From: JBBQFC01 sp038321615
GTDB taxonomy: Bacteria; Bacteroidota; Bacteroidia; Flavobacteriales_D; Cryomorphaceae
NCBI GenBank assembly: GCA_038321615.1
Contig: JBBQFC010000030.1
Coordinates: forward strand, 1 to 39,812
Reading direction: 5' to 3'
Length of the DNA: 39,812 bases
Shown: in pieces, positions 32,469 through 39,812 of the stretch
How the letters are laid out: the number at the start of each line of letters is the position of its first letter
How positions within the stretch are numbered: position 1 is the stretch's first letter
The notes under the pieces: generated by a model
Told to the model about the DNA's origin: nothing
The model's database searches: none
The model's input: the letters and a program-made list of their open reading frames with translations, nothing else
Position numbers and translations under genes: made by a program

Positions 32469-34262
32469 ATGGCCGCAATAGCTGAAGCACACGTACACGC
32501 CGCTGATCACGCGCACCACCATGAGAAGGAGAGTTTTGTGACGAAATACGTCTTCTCACAAGATCATAAGATGATCAGTAAGCAATTCCTGATTACTGCT
32601 ATATTCATGGCCATCGTCGCCATGATGCTCTCTGTATTTTTCCGCTTACAGCTTGCATGGCCAGGCGAGAGCTTCGCTATTCTGAATTATTTCCTGGGCG
32701 ACCGATGGGCTCCGGACGGAGTGCTCGACCGCAATATGTATCTTTCGTTGGTTACCATCCACGGTACCATTATGGTATTCTTTGTGCTTACCGGAGGGTT
32801 GAGCGGAACGTTTAGCAACTTACTTATCCCGCTTCAAATTGGAGCGCGCGACATGGCTTCAGGCTTCCTGAACATGCTTTCTTACTGGTTCTTCTTTATT
32901 TCCAGTATCATTATGCTCTCCTCTCTATTTGTGGAAACAGGAGCCGCAGGTGGCGGTTGGACTATTTATCCGCCTTTGAGTGCGCTACCACAGGCTATGC
33001 CTTCGAGCGGTTTAGGTATGACGCTATGGCTGGTGAGCATGGCCATCTTCATTGCTTCTTCCCTTCTCGGTAGCTTGAATTATATCGTTACGATATTGAA
33101 TTTGCGCACCAAGGGCATGAAAATGACGCGTTTGCCACTTACAATTTGGGCGTTTTTCATTACTGCGGTTTTAGGTGTGCTTTCTTTCCCTGTTCTTTTT
33201 GCCGCTGTACTACTCCTGATTATGGATCGCAGCATGGGTACCAGTTTTTACCTGAGTGATATCTATATTGGCGGCGAAGCGCTCGACCCGGTTGGTGGAA
33301 GCCCGATTTTATACCAACACTTGTTCTGGTTTCTGGGTCACCCGGAAGTTTATATTGTACTTCTACCCGCCCTTGGAATAAGCTCCGAGATAATCTCAAC
33401 CAACTCTCGTAAACCAATCTTCGGTTATCGAGCTATGATCGGGTCTATTCTCGCCATTGGTTTCCTATCGTTCATTGTTTGGGGTCACCACATGTTCATG
33501 TCGGGTATGAACCCATTCCTGGGTTCGGTTTTTGTATTTACTACGCTGCTTATTGCCATTCCTTCGGCCGTGAAAGCCTTTAATTACATTACAACTCTTT
33601 GGAAAGGAAATATAATTTTTACGCCCGGTATGCTTTTCTCTATCGGCTTGGTTTCAACCTTTGTGTCTGGCGGATTGACTGGCATCATTCTCGCCGATTC
33701 GGCCTTGGATATCAACCTTCACGACACCTATTTTGTAGTAGCTCACTTCCATATTGTAATGGGTCTTTCCGCTATATTCGGAATGTTTGCCGGAATTTAT
33801 CATTGGTTCCCAAAAATGTTTGGCCGAATGATGAATTCGCGCATGGGATACGTCCATTTCTGGCTGACCATAGTAGGTGGGTATGGCGTGTTTTTCCCAA
33901 TGCACTTCGTTGGGATGGCAGGGGCTCCACGTCGGTATTACCAATACACCGATTATCCGATGTTCGATGGTATCGCTGACTTGAATGTGGTAATAACCTA
34001 CTTTGCCATTTTGGCGGCGGTAGCTCAGGTTATATTCCTGGCCAACTTCTTCTATTCCATATTCCGTGGTCAGAGAGCAGTTCAAAATCCTTGGAAATCG
34101 AATACGCTCGAGTGGACTACACCGGTGGAGCATTTACACGGCAACTGGCCGGGCGCATTGCCCGAAGTACATCGCTGGCCTTACGATTACAGCAAGCCTG
34201 GAAAAGAGCTCGACTACGTGCCACAGACGGTTCCTTTAGATCACGACGAAGAAGAGCATTGA
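32469..34262 (+). CDS. coxA: Cytochrome c oxidase subunit I
   Basis: The catalytic subunit of a haem-copper oxidase reduces O2 and pumps protons. The 597-residue protein has about twelve helices. Key motifs are FWFLGHPEVYIVLLPALG near residue 285 (CuB His, cross-linked Tyr, and the D-channel Glu of A1-type oxidases), VWGHHMFMSGM near residue 337 (two CuB His) and HDTYFVVAHFHIVMG near residue 420 (haem ligands). The first 20 residues are His-rich (HVHAADHAHHH), a possible metal-binding tail. Subunits III and IV and the SCO copper chaperone are not in this operon. The gene is closed by a strong terminator. Confidence 0.96.
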   Translation: MAAIAEAHVHAADHAHHHEKESFVTKYVFSQDHKMISKQFLITAIFMAIVAMMLSVFFRLQLAWPGESFAILNYFLGDRWAPDGVLDRNMYLSLVTIHGTIMVFFVLTGGLSGTFSNLLIPLQIGARDMASGFLNMLSYWFFFISSIIMLSSLFVETGAAGGGWTIYPPLSALPQAMPSSGLGMTLWLVSMAIFIASSLLGSLNYIVTILNLRTKGMKMTRLPLTIWAFFITAVLGVLSFPVLFAAVLLLIMDRSMGTSFYLSDIYIGGEALDPVGGSPILYQHLFWFLGHPEVYIVLLPALGISSEIISTNSRKPIFGYRAMIGSILAIGFLSFIVWGHHMFMSGMNPFLGSVFVFTTLLIAIPSAVKAFNYITTLWKGNIIFTPGMLFSIGLVSTFVSGGLTGIILADSALDINLHDTYFVVAHFHIVMGLSAIFGMFAGIYHWFPKMFGRMMNSRMGYVHFWLTIVGGYGVFFPMHFVGMAGAPRRYYQYTDYPMFDGIADLNVVITYFAILAAVAQVIFLANFFYSIFRGQRAVQNPWKSNTLEWTTPVEHLHGNWPGALPEVHRWPYDYSKPGKELDYVPQTVPLDHDEEEH

Positions 34263-34287
34263 CGGTCGATCAAATAGAAAGATTCAA

Positions 34288-34316
34288 AGCCGCGCGGATT
34301 CCCGTGCGGCTTTTTT
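34288..34316 (+). terminator. Terminator of the act-cox operon
   Basis: A 10-bp stem (34288-34297 with 34302-34311, one G-T pair) with the loop ATTC is followed by T34311-34316. It begins 26 bp after the coxA stop and ends the roughly 11.5-kb respiratory operon. Confidence 0.92.
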
Positions 34317-34343
34317 CTGACCATTTGCAGCAGCTATCTTGAG

Positions 34344-34351
34344 TATATTTG
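34344..34351 (+). promoter_or_regulatory. -7 box of ruvB
   Basis: TATATTTG is an exact TAnnTTTG match ending six bases before the ruvB ATG. TTTG at 34324-34327 lies 16 bp upstream, shorter than the usual 19-21. The predicted leader is only a few bases long. Confidence 0.6.
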
Positions 34352-34357
34352 TAGCTG

Positions 34358-35380
34358 ATGGAAAATCCAGATTTCGACGTGCGCGATAGCGCTTACAGCT
34401 CCGATGCAGAGATAGACCGTGTGCTGCGGCCGCGGATTTTTGAAGATTTTGCTGGTCAGGAAAAAATACTCGAAAACCTCAAGGTATTTGTCACCGCAGC
34501 ACGCAATCGCGCGGAAGCACTCGACCACGTATTACTGCATGGCCCGCCCGGTTTGGGCAAAACCACGCTGGCGCATATTATTTCGCAAGAGCTTGGTGTA
34601 GGCTTTAGAGTTACTTCGGGCCCAGTTCTCGACAAACCGGGTGACCTGGCGGGATTGCTCACCAATCTTGAGCCGATGGATGTACTGTTTATCGACGAGA
34701 TCCACCGGCTATCTCCCCTGGTAGAGGAATACCTCTACTCAGCAATGGAAGATTTCAAGATCGATTTGGTAATCGATACAGGGCCGAATGCCAGGAGTGT
34801 AGAGATAAGCCTGAATCCATTCACCCTTGTTGGTGCTACTACGCGTTCCGGTCTACTTACCGCTCCGTTGCGCGCGCGATTTGGTATCAACAGCCGCCTT
34901 TCTTACTATACTGCCGATGTGTTGGCTGGTATTGTGCGCAGAAGTGCTGGAATTCTCGAAATCCCTATTCACAATGATGCTGCCTACGAGGTTGCCAGGC
35001 GGTCGCGTGGTACACCGCGCATAGCCAATGCATTGCTGCGGCGTGTGCGCGATTTTGCGCAAGTGAAGGGTACTGGTATCATCGATTTAAAGATTGCGCA
35101 TTACTCCCTCGAAGCGCTCGATGTGGACACGTTCGGCCTAGACGAGATGGACAACAAGATTTTAGCCACCATTATCGATAAGTTCAAAGGGGGGCCAGTG
35201 GGTTTAAATACAGTGGCTACCGCCGTCGGCGAGGATGCAGGCACCATCGAAGAAGTCTACGAGCCCTTTTTGATTCAAGAAGGCTTCTTAATGCGAACTC
35301 CGCGCGGGCGCCAGGTCACCGAAGCTGCATACAAACATTTAGGTCGCAGGCCAGCAGCCGATCAGCAATTCCTTTTTTGA
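34358..35380 (+). CDS. ruvB: Holliday junction branch-migration ATPase RuvB
   Basis: RuvB is the hexameric motor that, with RuvA, migrates Holliday junctions in recombination repair. The 340-residue protein has RPRIFEDFAGQ near residue 27, the Walker A motif HGPPGLGKTTLAH near residue 65, Walker B LFIDEIHRLSP near residue 109, and the sensor 1/arginine-finger region GATTRSGLLTAPLRARFG near residue 160. The winged-helix end includes LNTVATAVGED and TPRGRQVTEAAYKHLG. ruvA and ruvC are not next to it, as is common in Bacteroidota. Confidence 0.97.
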   Translation: MENPDFDVRDSAYSSDAEIDRVLRPRIFEDFAGQEKILENLKVFVTAARNRAEALDHVLLHGPPGLGKTTLAHIISQELGVGFRVTSGPVLDKPGDLAGLLTNLEPMDVLFIDEIHRLSPLVEEYLYSAMEDFKIDLVIDTGPNARSVEISLNPFTLVGATTRSGLLTAPLRARFGINSRLSYYTADVLAGIVRRSAGILEIPIHNDAAYEVARRSRGTPRIANALLRRVRDFAQVKGTGIIDLKIAHYSLEALDVDTFGLDEMDNKILATIIDKFKGGPVGLNTVATAVGEDAGTIEEVYEPFLIQEGFLMRTPRGRQVTEAAYKHLGRRPAADQQFLF

Positions 35381-35382
35381 TC

Positions 35383-35411
35383 AAAAAAAAGGCGCATCAG
35401 AAAGATGCGCC
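35383..35411 (-). terminator. Terminator overlapping the end of a small gene
   Basis: On the minus strand GGCGCATC (35411-35404) pairs with GATGCGCC (35398-35391) around TTTCT, followed by eight T (35390-35383). The last codons and stop of the small gene are inside the stem-loop. In the plus direction the same hairpin lies 10 bp after ruvB and may also stop ruvB transcripts, but with a weaker T-run. Confidence 0.88.
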
Positions 35412-35588
35412 TATTTGTCGGTCGAATACTTCGAGAATTACGTCGGTGTACATGGCTCCAAAGGTCGCCAAACACCAGCCTTTCAAGAGTAATCGCTCGC
35501 TGGGCTTGATCCAGCGTAAAGATTTGTAGAGTTCCTTGCGGAACAAAATTCTGTCAAAACTTACTTTTTGCAGAATTTGTTTGCTCAT
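35397..35588 (-). CDS. Small conserved Bacteroidota protein, unknown function
   Basis: A 63-residue soluble protein starting MSKQILQKVSFDRILFRKEL; the ATG at 35588 is preferred to the frame start at 35597. As far as I recall, short proteins with this N-terminal pattern (QKVSFDR, F-x-KEL) occur widely in Bacteroidota with no known function. It is basic and aromatic, with a WIKPSERLLLKGWC segment in the middle. Its stop codon TGA lies inside the intrinsic terminator, so translation and termination overlap. No membrane segment or signal peptide. Confidence 0.7.
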   Translation of the reverse strand: MSKQILQKVSFDRILFRKELYKSLRWIKPSERLLLKGWCLATFGAMYTDVILEVFDRQIGASF

Positions 35589-35651
35589 TTCTAACATATT
35601 CTTGCGGTTCAGTGGGTGGATTTCAGAAATTAAATATAGACATTAAACGCA

Positions 35652-35666
35652 TAGATGATTCATCTA
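35652..35666. repeat. 15-bp palindrome TAGATGATTCATCTA
   Basis: TAGATGA and TCATCTA mirror perfectly around a central T, 64 bp upstream of the small minus-strand gene and 67 bp past the beta-barrel stop. It may be an operator or chance; nothing else marks the 144-bp spacer except an A/T-rich run. Confidence 0.35.
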
Positions 35667-35732
35667 ATACATGCGAAGAGGATTCTTTAACTTTTTTTTG
35701 GGAATCTATTATGGGTGCGCGGAAGGACTAAC

Positions 35733-36368
35733 TTACCTGAAAATGTAAGCCAGGTAAACCCCGAGCACCGTGTTGTATTGGCGGCCTTGATATTGCACAG
35801 AATCTCCGGAAGTGGCCGTGCGCACGGGAAGTATGGATTGGTCGAACCGCAGCTCGCAGAGCCAGTTGTCAGAAAGCTTGTAAGCACCACCGACGATAAG
35901 GGAAAACTCAGTGGTTTTGAACTCGGAGGTTATGTCGGACGTATCGAAAAAATCGGTTTCACGGGCGGAGACTAAGAATCCCAGAGCAGGCCCCCCAAAT
36001 AAGTCGATGCGGCTGCCGAAATCAACAATCAGCAGTGCAGGCACCTGTAGGTAGTGTAAGCTTAGTTTGTACTGATTGGGGTCGCTGTTTTGCGATGTAA
36101 AGTTTTTCTTACTTCCCTTCCCCAAATAGTTAAGTTCAAATCCAGCCGAAAGGCGCTCCTTAAATCGACGTGTAATACCCAGTCCACCCATGAGATTGAG
36201 TTTATCGAAACCGCCCAAAGCATCGTTGTGTATTTGGCTACCATTGGCTCCAAAGTGTGCAAACAGAATAAAAGACTCATTTTGGCTTACCGCCTTGCCC
36301 TGTCCCAGAGCTGCGGTGGATGCGAAGCCTAGCAAGATGCTTAGCACGAAGGGCAGCAATCTAGTCAT
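35733..36368 (-). CDS. Outer-membrane beta-barrel protein
   Basis: A 211-residue exported protein with signal peptide MTRLLPFVLSILLGFASTAA and likely cleavage after ALGQ. The mature part is of the OMP_b-brl type (PF13568-like): alternating hydrophobic strands, glycine-rich turns (GLGITRRFKERLSAGFELNYLG, LIVDFGSRIDLFGGPALGFL), and a final aromatic strand VYLAYIFR. It is the last gene of a four-gene minus-strand operon and overlaps the Omp28-like gene by four bases (ATGA). No specific ligand can be inferred. Confidence 0.85.
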   Translation of the reverse strand: MTRLLPFVLSILLGFASTAALGQGKAVSQNESFILFAHFGANGSQIHNDALGGFDKLNLMGGLGITRRFKERLSAGFELNYLGKGSKKNFTSQNSDPNQYKLSLHYLQVPALLIVDFGSRIDLFGGPALGFLVSARETDFFDTSDITSEFKTTEFSLIVGGAYKLSDNWLCELRFDQSILPVRTATSGDSVQYQGRQYNTVLGVYLAYIFR

Positions 36369-37309
36369 TCGAAGATTTTTTGCTCGGAAGTTTGAATAAT
36401 TACTCGGGTAGATTCGAAATGCAAGTATGCGAAGAGCGACATTTTCTCCTCATTCCAGTTTTCAGGTAGCGTGAATTCCATAGGATGAAGGTAGGCTGAA
36501 TTTGCTTCAAATATTGTCCCTGACGGCCATGCGGGGCTGCCGTAGAGACCGTTTACATTTCCACGAAATACGTGATTGTGTGTGAATGGGAAGATTGTCT
36601 CCGTGCCATTTTTTTGTGCTTCAATTATTCCACTTTCCAACAGCCCTATTGTCAATAGAATATTTCCCGACATTGGCATTAGAGGCGCTACAGCCACGCG
36701 GGCGGTCAGATTTCGTGAAATAGGGTCGTACCGGATATCGCGGAAGCGGATGAAGCCCGTGGGTTCTTGCTCCAGCAATTCACTCACCCGATCGGCCCAA
36801 TTACCCACGCTTTGAATTACGCCAGTTCCAAAATTTTTGCGATTTATCATACCATTCGGTAAGGCGTTGAGCTGAAATATGGTGGCGTAACTCTCTCCAG
36901 CCGAAGTTCTGAAATCTGTCGAAAACGGAGCAGGTGGATCCGCTATGGGTGCCGCAAATTCGGGGAATACATGATATGCCAATACGGTAATACGTTCACC
37001 CCATTGATTGCTCAAATTCTCGCCCGTGGCCAGAGCCAAAGCACAGTTGCTGCAGCGGAAACCCGTGAAATCTTCAAGTTGTACGGCACTTTCATACGTT
37101 TGGAATACTTCCGGGCTGTACACCACGAAGTTGCCAACCACGGTGCCCGTATCCGTACCGATTCCTCCGCCTGTCGTGATGGTATCGTTGGCTATGCTAT
37201 CGCGGTAGGCTTGATCGCATAAACGCTCATTGACATAAGGGCAATCAGATTTGTCGCACGCTGCGCACAACAAAGCGATTGAAATAAAGAATAGAAAATG
37301 CCTTGCCAT
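36365..37309 (-). CDS. Omp28-related lipoprotein with a CxxC site
   Basis: A 314-residue lipoprotein: signal MARHFLFFISIALLCAAC with lipobox Cys18. From about residue 75 it matches the Omp28 family pattern, QLEDFTGFRCSNCALA, where the Cys86-x-x-Cys89 pair sits where a thioredoxin-fold active site would be. The LAYHVFPEFAAP segment follows, then a beta-rich C-terminal half. Further Cys at 23 and 31 lie near the lipid anchor. Omp28 of Porphyromonas gingivalis is an outer-membrane lipoprotein of unsettled role. The gene lies 4 bp after the DUF6029 gene and overlaps the beta-barrel gene. Confidence 0.85.
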   Translation of the reverse strand: MARHFLFFISIALLCAACDKSDCPYVNERLCDQAYRDSIANDTITTGGGIGTDTGTVVGNFVVYSPEVFQTYESAVQLEDFTGFRCSNCALALATGENLSNQWGERITVLAYHVFPEFAAPIADPPAPFSTDFRTSAGESYATIFQLNALPNGMINRKNFGTGVIQSVGNWADRVSELLEQEPTGFIRFRDIRYDPISRNLTARVAVAPLMPMSGNILLTIGLLESGIIEAQKNGTETIFPFTHNHVFRGNVNGLYGSPAWPSGTIFEANSAYLHPMEFTLPENWNEEKMSLFAYLHFESTRVIIQTSEQKIFE

Positions 37310-37313
37310 AATT

Positions 37314-39011
37314 TTAAAAACTACTTGTTAAACTCACGGTCAACCCGTTGGAAGCGGGAACCACTCGGCATACACCACCTACGCAGAATACGCCTGCACG
37401 TTGGCGCCCATAACCTACTGTTACTCGATTGCTGCCCCCTATGTATCCAGCCGTGACAACGGGGAAATGAAGATCATCGCCATCGGCATTGCCGTAATTG
37501 TACTGATCGATTATGCTAAAGAACCAACTTGGCGTAATGGTGTACTCCAGCACCACCGCGGCCCAGTCTTGAAGGTGTTGGTTGGTAAAGAGCAACTGTG
37601 CTTCAAATCGCAGGCTGTGCCCTCTCTTCACGTTGAGAGTTCCCTCAAACACAAATAGATCGGAGTAAATTGTTCCATTTGCAGGGATATTGTCGTAATC
37701 GTAGGCTCCTTGTATTACATCATTGTCGTACACCGTATTCATATAGAACAGGCTACCCTTGAATTTCTTAGAAAATTTGCGCGTTATTTTCGCATTGAAG
37801 TCGGAATAGTAAGTCTGGTCTCCTATAGTAAATAGAACTGGATCGATCCCTTCGCGATTTATTGTAAAATCATCCTCCATTGGAAGGTCGGGCGACATAA
37901 CACGGGTATAACTCAATTCTAGTTTGGAGCCGTATTTCCCTCCTAAAATGGTCTCTTTGGGAAGAGTGTAGAATAGGTCGGCCCGATAGGAAAACTCACC
38001 GTTGGGTTGGGTAGCGTAAGGGTAAAGCTGCGCAAGCAGATATGTTTGAAGCACGCTGGTGGCGGGTAAATAATTAATCCAACTATCGAATGGCCCTGAG
38101 TTGCGCTGACTTTGGTAGGACATGTTAGCGAGCGAACTCACGGTACCAGAAACCCCAAAACCCCTTACGGAATAGGTAGCCTGAAGATTAACGCCTTGTC
38201 CGTACTGGAATAAGCCAACGGCCGGGTCGAGCGAATCGGGAATTGAAATAAGGCGAGAATTAAAAAGGGAAGGATTAATACCCGTGCGCGCATATTCGCC
38301 GGTGAATTGGATTTTATCGGTGGCGTATTTCAGACGGAAGGAGCCCGCACCGACATTCTCCGGAAAGTCATAAACTGAGCTTCTGTTGCGCTCGAATTTG
38401 CTCACGAAGCTGCCCGAAACATAAAGCTGCCCGCCGAAATCGACAACGGAATCGAGCAATTGGGAAAGGTTGAATTCGGCATCGGCACCGCGCACGATGC
38501 CGTCGCCATTCTGAAGGCCATCATCAAAATTAAAACGCTGCTTGCCATAGAGCGCCTTTATGGACACACCATCGAAGGGGCGGGCTACTACGCGTACACC
38601 ATCCAGAGCGTAGTCAACACCCAGACCACGGTCTTCCCAAGCGCGGAGTACCATACCGCTTCCAAACTGCTCGTAGAAATTGCCAACTGTTATATCGTAT
38701 TTGTCCTGTTTGTATTTGGCATATCGATAGCCGATACCCGTGCCACTCCACGGAGCGCCTGCTGGATAACCAACAAATGCAGGCACATAGGTTTCGAACC
38801 GGATTCCAGCTTCAATAGCCCCGATTGTATAAATAATGTTGCCGTAGCCCTGCAGTGCCACCTGCTGATCGGGAACTACGGCCGAAATCGCTGAGTCCTG
38901 CCGGTAGTATTGCCCGTCAAGGGCAAAATTGCCCGTAACCTGACCCTTGTCCTGAGCCTGTAAAGCAGTAGCGCTGATTAACAAAAAGCAGTAGAGAAGG
39001 CCTTGCTTCAT
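37314..39011 (-). CDS. DUF6029 family outer-membrane protein
   Basis: A 565-residue exported protein with signal peptide MKQGLLYCFLLISATALQAQ. Repeated amphipathic strands, aromatic belts and Gly/Tyr-rich turns (YGNIIYTIGAIEAGIRFETY, FYEQFGSGMVLRAWEDRGLG) point to a large outer-membrane beta-barrel, and the sequence matches my memory of DUF6029, found in Bacteroidota next to redoxin and Omp28-like genes. It ends in NGLTVSLTSSF, with the terminal Phe typical of barrel proteins. tlpA ends 4 bp upstream and the Omp28-like gene begins 4 bp downstream. Function unknown. Confidence 0.82.
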   Translation of the reverse strand: MKQGLLYCFLLISATALQAQDKGQVTGNFALDGQYYRQDSAISAVVPDQQVALQGYGNIIYTIGAIEAGIRFETYVPAFVGYPAGAPWSGTGIGYRYAKYKQDKYDITVGNFYEQFGSGMVLRAWEDRGLGVDYALDGVRVVARPFDGVSIKALYGKQRFNFDDGLQNGDGIVRGADAEFNLSQLLDSVVDFGGQLYVSGSFVSKFERNRSSVYDFPENVGAGSFRLKYATDKIQFTGEYARTGINPSLFNSRLISIPDSLDPAVGLFQYGQGVNLQATYSVRGFGVSGTVSSLANMSYQSQRNSGPFDSWINYLPATSVLQTYLLAQLYPYATQPNGEFSYRADLFYTLPKETILGGKYGSKLELSYTRVMSPDLPMEDDFTINREGIDPVLFTIGDQTYYSDFNAKITRKFSKKFKGSLFYMNTVYDNDVIQGAYDYDNIPANGTIYSDLFVFEGTLNVKRGHSLRFEAQLLFTNQHLQDWAAVVLEYTITPSWFFSIIDQYNYGNADGDDLHFPVVTAGYIGGSNRVTVGYGRQRAGVFCVGGVCRVVPASNGLTVSLTSSF

Positions 39012-39015
39012 TTGT

Positions 39016-39513
39016 TTATTTCGAAATTTCTAAAATCTTGTCGTAAAGGTCGAGTTCATCGCCGGGACTGTAATTATTATGTTGCCATACTATTTCTCCC
39101 TGTCCATTTACCAGGAAGGTATGTGGCACATTGTTTACACCCATAGCTCGTTTGAAATCTTGATTGGTATCGACGTACACTTCATAGTCCCATGCAGATC
39201 CGTTGATGTATGGCAAAACCCGCGATTGACTTCTCGCATCGTCGATGGAGATGGCAATGAGTTTAACGCCCGTTTCTTCTTGCCATTCGGGGTATAGTTC
39301 GGCGATGGTGTTGAGCTCCCGCTTACAGGGCGAGCACCATGTAGCCCAAAAGTTGATAATGATCGGCTTACCATCGTTTGAGAAGTCGGCGGTATTGACT
39401 TGCTTGCCATCGAGGGCAGCTACAGTAGCAGAAGGAATTGTTTTTTCTTGCGAAAATGCGGAAGATGTTACCAAGGATAACATAAATAGACCGCCGATTT
39501 TTAGAAGGTTCAC
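39016..39513 (-). CDS. TlpA-like thioredoxin-fold protein
   Basis: A periplasmic thiol-disulfide protein of the TlpA/ResA type, 165 residues from the GTG at 39513; a TTG at 39522 would add three residues. The signal peptide reads MNLLKIGGLFMLSLVTSS with cleavage near AFSQ. The active site WATWCSPCKREL is near residue 56 of the GTG form, with the cis-proline motif NNVPHTFLV near residue 125. It is the first gene of the operon with DUF6029, Omp28-like and barrel genes, which suggests that its reducing or isomerase activity serves the CxxC lipoprotein or barrel. No promoter box was found between it and the preceding terminator. Confidence 0.88.
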   Translation of the reverse strand: MNLLKIGGLFMLSLVTSSAFSQEKTIPSATVAALDGKQVNTADFSNDGKPIIINFWATWCSPCKRELNTIAELYPEWQEETGVKLIAISIDDARSQSRVLPYINGSAWDYEVYVDTNQDFKRAMGVNNVPHTFLVNGQGEIVWQHNNYSPGDELDLYDKILEISK

Positions 39514-39530
39514 GTGCTGCAATTTGAGTT

Positions 39531-39567
39531 AAAAAGAAACGTTCGGGAAGATAATTCCCGAACGTTT
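39531..39567 (-). terminator. Terminator after the T9SS cargo gene
   Basis: A perfect 13-bp stem (39567-39555 with 39549-39537 on the minus strand) with a five-base loop is followed by C and five T (39535-39531). It begins 23 bp after the stop of the T9SS gene and 8-17 bp before the tlpA start. Confidence 0.9.
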
Positions 39568-39590
39568 AAAGTACTTAAAGGAAAGCAATA

Positions 39591-39812
39591 TTATTTCGCT
39601 AAAGTGAATTTCTTCACCGAGCGCTGCTCACCGATATTCATAACGAGCATATACATGCCTTCGTTTTCGCTGTCCATATTGATCATGCGAAGATTCGTTC
39701 CCGAAAGCATTCCGTAGTCGAAAGATTTGATAAGTTTTCCGAGTATGTCGTGCACATCAACACTTACATGCTGAGCTTCCGCCAAATCAAATTGAATGTT
39801 CAAGTCGTTGCG
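39591..39812 (-). CDS. T9SS sorting-domain protein, C-terminal fragment (partial, runs off the window)
   Basis: The last 73 codons of a gene that continues beyond the right edge. The visible part is a type A Por_Secre_tail sorting domain: LNIQFDLAEAQHVSVDVHDI, then GKLIKSF, SENEGMYMLVMN and the basic end SVKKFTLAK. The TTG at 39803 is only an internal Leu codon; the frame stays open to 39812. The product is a second predicted T9SS substrate in the window; the passenger domain is not visible. Confidence 0.85.
   Translation of the reverse strand, partial: RNDLNIQFDLAEAQHVSVDVHDILGKLIKSFDYGMLSGTNLRMINMDSENEGMYMLVMNIGEQRSVKKFTLAK

Noticed and set aside
32469..32530. His-rich start of CoxA as evidence of an added metal-binding domain
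   Set aside because: It is only about 20 residues and low complexity; many Bacteroidota CoxA N-termini are short and His-rich, so it is recorded only as a note.

Overview
The window is chromosomal DNA of a Bacteroidota bacterium, most likely Flavobacteriales (Cryomorphaceae/Schleiferiaceae-like). The evidence is type IX secretion (T9SS) C-terminal sorting domains, an Alternative Complex III operon, promoter boxes of the Bacteroidota type (TAnnTTTG), a DUF6029/Omp28 surface-protein cluster, the rplM start typical of the group, and few Shine-Dalgarno sequences. No rRNA, tRNA, CRISPR array or prophage was seen.

Layout. (1) 1-3900: an accessory DUF4143-type ATPase behind a terminator, then a small secreted cysteine-containing protein and a large T9SS cargo protein, with a CTTT microsatellite just upstream of the pair. 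(2) 4000-8710: a housekeeping translation block, rplM-rpsI, rpsB-tsf, pyrH, frr and a PabA/TrpG glutaminase. (3) 8710-9279: a gene-free stretch holding what looks like a complete 320-bp MITE-like insertion (18-bp terminal inverted repeats, 9-bp direct repeats). (4) 9280-15567: a radical SAM/SPASM protein divergent from an RND/MMPL exporter, then rfbA, a short-chain prenyl diphosphate synthase and a TIGR01777 epimerase. (5) 15759-17420: a secreted protein of about 20 MORN-like repeats, followed by a dispersed-type palindrome. (6) 17461-22070: rimP-nusA-infB, preceded by a promoter and an intrinsic terminator that sits between promoter and rimP (an attenuator architecture). (7) 22080-34316: a SPOR protein, then one long respiratory operon, actABCDEF-coxB-coxA, closed by a strong terminator. 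It encodes quinol oxidation by Alternative Complex III and a haem-copper oxidase to receive the electrons. (8) 34344-39812: ruvB, a small conserved protein whose stop codon lies inside its terminator, a four-gene minus-strand envelope operon (TlpA-like thioredoxin, DUF6029, Omp28-like CxxC lipoprotein, beta-barrel), and the 3' end of another T9SS cargo gene.

Most of the window is ordinary core genome. The items that most deserve follow-up are the MITE-like element at 8819-9156, the tlpA-DUF6029-Omp28-barrel operon as a possible thiol-redox/outer-membrane system, the rimP leader attenuator, the CTTT repeat before the secreted-protein pair, promoter boxes that predict leaderless mRNAs, and a perfect 10-bp inverted repeat upstream of the respiratory operon.
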